Assembly (NCBI RefSeq): GCF_020889785.1
Contig: NZ_JACMYK010000012.1
Span: 1 to 64,000, forward strand
Length of the DNA: 64,000 nucleotides
Direction: 5' to 3'
From: Bradyrhizobium acaciae
GTDB taxonomy: Bacteria; Pseudomonadota; Alphaproteobacteria; Rhizobiales; Xanthobacteraceae
Below, piece after piece: positions 61,501 through 64,000 of this stretch; position 1 is the first letter of the stretch, and each line of letters starts with the position of its first letter. The notes under the pieces are model-generated. The model was not told where the DNA came from and made no database searches. It worked only from the letters and a program-made list of their open reading frames with translations. The translations under genes and the position numbers were made by a program.

Positions 61501-62695
61501 CTGGCTGTCGCTGGGCACGTTGACGGATGCCACCAATGGCGCGACGGGATCGTCCACCTGGACCTTCTCGGCCGCGGACAAGAATTTCGATTATCTCGCC
61601 GTCGGCGAGACGCTGACGCTGACCTACACGATCCAGGTCGATGACCATCATGGCGGCGTCATCACCACGCCTGTGACCATCACGATCAACGGCGCCAACG
61701 ACGCGCCGACGCTCGCGGACGTCAATGCCGGCACGCTCACCGATACCGCGGCCTATGACACGTTCAGCCCGCTGACCGGCACGCTGCACGGCCATGACGT
61801 CGACGATGGTGAGACCGCGACGCTGACCTACGCCGGCCTCAATTCGGACCACGTTGCCGTCAATTCGGCCATCACGGGCCTCTACGGCTCGCTCACGGTC
61901 AATAAGGACGGCACCTACAGCTATGTTCCCAATGATGCCGCGATCAACGCGTTGGCCAAGGGGACTTATGCCGACACGTTCACTGTCGAGACGATCGACG
62001 CGCACGGCGCGGCCGGGACCGCGACGTTGACGATCGATGTCGTCGGCGCCAATGACGCGCCCGTGATTCATACCGATAACGTCACCATCGTCGAAAATGC
62101 CAACGGGACCGAGACAATCTCCGGCCTGACCGTGACGGACGTCGATGCAACCGCTGTCGAGAATTTCACCCTGGCGGCCACGACGGCCGGTTCAGGCAGC
62201 AGCGTGACGCCACCAGCGCAGGCCGGCCACCTGGCGGATATCAACGCAGCCCTCTCATCGTCGGTCCTCACCTATCACCCGGGCACCGCGCCGACCGACA
62301 CGGTCACGCTCTCCGTGACCGACGGCAATGGCGCGAGCGATACGGTCAACCTGATCTTCAACGTTCAGCAAAACCCGACCGCGCCGGTGACACTCACGAG
62401 CACCGCCGGCAAGGACGTGCTGTTCGGGACGGCGGGTTACCAGGACCAGTTTGTGTTCGCGGCGAACTTCAGCCACGACACGATCATGAATTTCAAGCCC
62501 GGCCTCGACCATATCGACCTCACCGCTGTCGTCTCGACCAGCAGCGTCGATACCTGGATCAGCCAGCACGTCGCGCAATCGCCGACCAACGCGGCGGATA
62601 CGCTGATCACCATCGACAGCGCGGATACCATTACGCTGCGCAACGTCACGCCCTCGGAGCTTGGCCACAACGACTTCCTGCTTCACGTCACCTGA
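58538..62695 (+). CDS. Large secreted FecR/VCBS-type repeat protein (putative T1SS adhesin)
   Basis: 1,385 residues from GTG 58538, the most upstream start in frame. Residues about 113-232 form a FecR-like domain (VVQSGGDSTLGITFIDGTVFG, DTPVATMGIRGTAVLVE). A divergent repeat covers about 375-515, four near-identical cadherin/VCBS-type repeats of 134-135 residues cover 518-1055 (VDLSDTHS, WTFSAADKNFDYLA, DDHHGGV, TITITGTND), then two other Ig-like modules to about 1280. The C-terminus (KDVLFGTAGYQDQFVF, DTIMNFKPGLDHIDLT) is a type I secretion signal region of the RTX-like kind. It is a surface or secreted adhesin. No TAAG-type LapG cut site was found. No hlyBD/lapEBC genes are in the window. 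Confidence 0.85.
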   Translation: MNFVGKFDGHSPSVDAYVRGSAYVESVTSHAPPGAITVDDGQLLFTGDFKRTGLDLVISKDDRELVLRDYFKGEKHAALASPEGAHLTGDLVNALTGYTQYAQAGGAAEPAKVIGHVTKLAGSATAIRNGVAIVLNQGDAVNKGDVVQSGGDSTLGITFIDGTVFGLGPNAKMVLNEMIYDPNGSSNSSLMSLVSGTISFVAGATAKHGDMKVDTPVATMGIRGTAVLVEIDFDVQGTGGVPPAKFQVLVEPDGSTGSYILFDKTTLNPIATVDQAGTQTIVNGQGSVSFVSSAQLSTDAQKLISDVFALKFTDNSNPNTKLTTNFTDSIVPFTTILKLATGDAVVPTSFLLGLTNDTQSQAAPGRSDHIPGAPHVVTQDGAFAELPGQTHSGQPDTVTGQITWVDVNLGDKPTATVSFNSFSYRDASGHDVTSSLTAAERAAINAVEIPLLLDPNPQNTNIGSASWTYSLADGAFDFLAAGETLTLTYLVRVDNNYQLSNETGFKTITITITGTNDTPVVTSAAQVGSITELPWTTNSAAPDAAHGTVTFTDADLTDTHSVTITGVTEAGVTSGLANQATVLSWLSLGALTDSTDGVTGSRSWTFSAADKSFDYLAVGETLTLIYTVQIDDHHGGVVTVPVTITIVGTDDKPVITSPTQAAAITETEGVTGSTKPDTASGTVTFTDVDLSDTHSITVAGVTETGVTKGLPDQATILSWISLGVLKDSTGGVTGSSGWTFSAADKNFDYLAAGEKLTLSYLIQVDDHHGGVVTQPVTITITGTNDVPTFTSEPPMATIAEQPDTTGSSKPDVAQGVVAFADVDLSDTHSVSITGVAETGTTTGLPEDESTVLNWLSLGTLTDSTGGVAGSQAWTFSAADKNFDYLAAGETLTLTYTVKIDDHHGGVISEPVTITITGSNDAPIVTSAPQAATIAEQPDTTGSSKPDSASGTMTFTDVDLSDIHSVTITGVAETGAATGLPEDTSTVLNWLSLGTLTDATNGATGSSTWTFSAADKNFDYLAVGETLTLTYTIQVDDHHGGVITTPVTITINGANDAPTLADVNAGTLTDTAAYDTFSPLTGTLHGHDVDDGETATLTYAGLNSDHVAVNSAITGLYGSLTVNKDGTYSYVPNDAAINALAKGTYADTFTVETIDAHGAAGTATLTIDVVGANDAPVIHTDNVTIVENANGTETISGLTVTDVDATAVENFTLAATTAGSGSSVTPPAQAGHLADINAALSSSVLTYHPGTAPTDTVTLSVTDGNGASDTVNLIFNVQQNPTAPVTLTSTAGKDVLFGTAGYQDQFVFAANFSHDTIMNFKPGLDHIDLTAVVSTSSVDTWISQHVAQSPTNAADTLITIDSADTITLRNVTPSELGHNDFLLHVT
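60089..61702 (+). repeat. Four tandem 402-405-bp coding repeats in the adhesin gene
   Basis: Units at 60089-60490, 60491-60892, 60893-61297 and 61298-61702 encode near-identical modules. GACCATCATGGCGGCGTC recurs in all four, and the ends TCCTGGACGTTCTCGGC-like are shared. The first unit is the most divergent and the third and fourth are the closest, which fits recent duplication of the 3' units. Confidence 0.85.
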
Positions 62696-62803
62696 AGGAT
62701 CTCCTGGCCGCGCTGCCAGAGGCGGTGCATTTGACCGGGCTGATTGTGCATTGCGCAGCTTGCGGCGATTGGAACAACTCCGCGCGCGTGATATCCAGAC
62801 GGC

Positions 62804-64000
62804 ATGAGACGGCTGAAGGCGATACGAAGGTGGTTCGGACGGCGCTTCGGTTATGCGCGGCTGGCCTGCGTCGGGCTGCTGATCGGCCTCGCCGCGCTGC
62901 GGGTCGTGGATCCGGCTCCGGTGCAGGAGCTTCGCGTCCGGACGTTCGACACGTTCCAGGTGATCGAGCCGCGCCGGAAGACCGCGCGGCCGGTCACCAT
63001 CGTCGATATCGACGAGAAGAGCCTCGCCGATACCCGGCTCGGGCAATGGCCCTGGCCGCGAACGCGGCTCGCCGACATCGTCACCAATCTCACCCGGCTC
63101 GGCGCCGTGGTGATCGCGTTCGACGCGGTGTTCTCCGAGCCGGATCGCCTCAACCCCGATATCGCGGCCGATACGTTCAGTAATCTCGACGAGGAAATGC
63201 GGGCCAGGCTGCGGCAGTTGCCGAGCAACGACAGCATCTTCGCCGAGGCCATCAGAAGCTCGCGCGTGGTGCTCGGCGAATCCGGTGGCCCCAACGTGCG
63301 CGCCGACCTCAATGAAAGGCTTCCGGTCACCGGGCTTGCGACGCTCGGCGAGGAGCCGCAGCCCTTTATGTTCATGTTTCCGGGGTTGCTGCGCAACGTG
63401 CCGGTGCTGGAGGAGGCCGCCGCAGGCCGCGGCCTGTTCACGATCAGGCCGGAGCGCGACGGCATCGTGCGCCGCGTCCCGATGATCATGGTGGCGCAGG
63501 GCATCACTATGCCGTCCCTGAGCTTCGAGATGCTGCGGGTGGCGAGTGGTTCGGGCACTATCCTGATCAAGACCGACAAGGCCGGTATCCAGAGTCTCGG
63601 CCTCAAGGGCTTTGCGATCCCGACCGATCTCCACGGCCAGCTCTGGATTCACTACGCGCGCCGCGACCCCTCGATCTATGTCTCGGCCGTCGACGTGCTG
63701 GATGGGCGCGTCCCGCCGGACCGGATCGCCGGCAAGCTGATCCTGATCGGCACCTCCGCGGTCGGGCTCAACGACATCAAGACCACGCCGGTGACGCCGG
63801 CGATGCCCGGTGTCGAGGTTCATGCCCAGGTGTTGGAGAGCGCGCTGACCGGCGACGTCGTTTCGCAGCCGAACTACGGCATCGGCATCGAGTTTTTCGC
63901 CGCGCTGATCATGGGGCTCCTGGTCATCGCCTTCGCGCCGAAGTTCGGTCCGATCACGCTCGTCGTGGTCGGCGGGATGTTCGCCTCGGTACTGACCGGC
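62804..64000 (+). CDS. CHASE2-domain sensor protein (3' part outside window)
   Basis: Open from ATG 62804 to the window end, 399 codons with no stop. It starts MRRLKAIRRWFGRRFGYARL with an N-terminal TM helix (ACVGLLIGLAALRVV), followed by a periplasmic CHASE2 domain from about residue 40 (VTIVDIDEKSLADTRLGQWPW, PTDLHGQLWIHYARR, GVEVHAQVLESALTGD), then TM helices near the end (EFFAALIMGLLVIAFAPKFG). Family members continue into a cyclase, histidine kinase or GGDEF domain; which one applies cannot be seen. It is 108 bp after the adhesin gene. Confidence 0.88.
   Translation, partial: MRRLKAIRRWFGRRFGYARLACVGLLIGLAALRVVDPAPVQELRVRTFDTFQVIEPRRKTARPVTIVDIDEKSLADTRLGQWPWPRTRLADIVTNLTRLGAVVIAFDAVFSEPDRLNPDIAADTFSNLDEEMRARLRQLPSNDSIFAEAIRSSRVVLGESGGPNVRADLNERLPVTGLATLGEEPQPFMFMFPGLLRNVPVLEEAAAGRGLFTIRPERDGIVRRVPMIMVAQGITMPSLSFEMLRVASGSGTILIKTDKAGIQSLGLKGFAIPTDLHGQLWIHYARRDPSIYVSAVDVLDGRVPPDRIAGKLILIGTSAVGLNDIKTTPVTPAMPGVEVHAQVLESALTGDVVSQPNYGIGIEFFAALIMGLLVIAFAPKFGPITLVVVGGMFASVLTG

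Overview
The window looks like chromosomal DNA of a Bradyrhizobium-type alphaproteobacterium (Nitrobacteraceae). The basis is high-GC codon use throughout, many small exported proteins of a rhizobial kind, a livHMGF transporter next to an acyl-CoA synthetase, an OprB porin, DUF156-type and GntR regulators, and several families of GC-rich palindromic intergenic repeats. No rRNA, tRNA, CRISPR array, transposase, integrase or phage gene was seen. The content is housekeeping, transport and catabolism rather than an obvious island.

Layout. 1-5.3 kb: the end of a cysteine-rich repeat protein gene, then an RND efflux pair (membrane fusion protein and HAE1-type pump); the pump gene carries a one-base frameshift. 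5.3-16.6 kb: a CurA-type oxidoreductase, a DAACS symporter with an amino-acid binding protein, small genes, a lone receiver protein, an ATP-grasp protein, ferredoxin-NADP reductase, a patatin, a membrane-anchored glutamate-synthase-like protein and an FAD monooxygenase. 16.8-22.5 kb: a metal-related block with a two-barrel OprB porin, an Nramp-related transporter with a translationally coupled small protein, and a CsoR/RcnR-type repressor preceded by two tandem G/C-tract palindromes. 22.6-27.9 kb: a creatininase divergent from an SsuABC/TauABC-like importer, a 2-hydroxyacid dehydrogenase and a tandem AprI inhibitor protein.

28-36.5 kb: an ECF42-like sigma factor with its DGPF partner, a HabA-like membrane protein, a zincin plus ATP-grasp pair, an L,D-transpeptidase, several very small genes and two palindromic repeats. 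36.5-43.4 kb: a GntR-controlled divergon. One arm is tctC, a 3-hydroxyisobutyrate-type dehydrogenase, a Gfo/Idh/MocA oxidoreductase and gntR; the other is a CMD protein, a PcaB-like lyase and an M29 aminopeptidase. Two copies of a 16-bp palindrome lie between the arms. 43.6-50 kb: tandem GNAT, amidohydrolase, MBL-fold protein, an Asp-nucleophile alpha/beta hydrolase and an ABC exporter. 50-57 kb: a complete livHMGF-fadD-livK operon. 57-64 kb: a LapG-type cysteine protease gene (frameshifted), a 1,385-residue FecR/VCBS-type secreted repeat protein and the start of a CHASE2 sensor.

The most notable signals are the palindromic repeats, six of seven docked within about 40 bp of a stop codon; the duplicated operators at the metal regulator and at the GntR divergon; the zincin/ATP-grasp pair; the protease-adhesin-CHASE2 locus; and two single-base frameshifts in GC-rich runs, which are either sequence errors or recent lesions.
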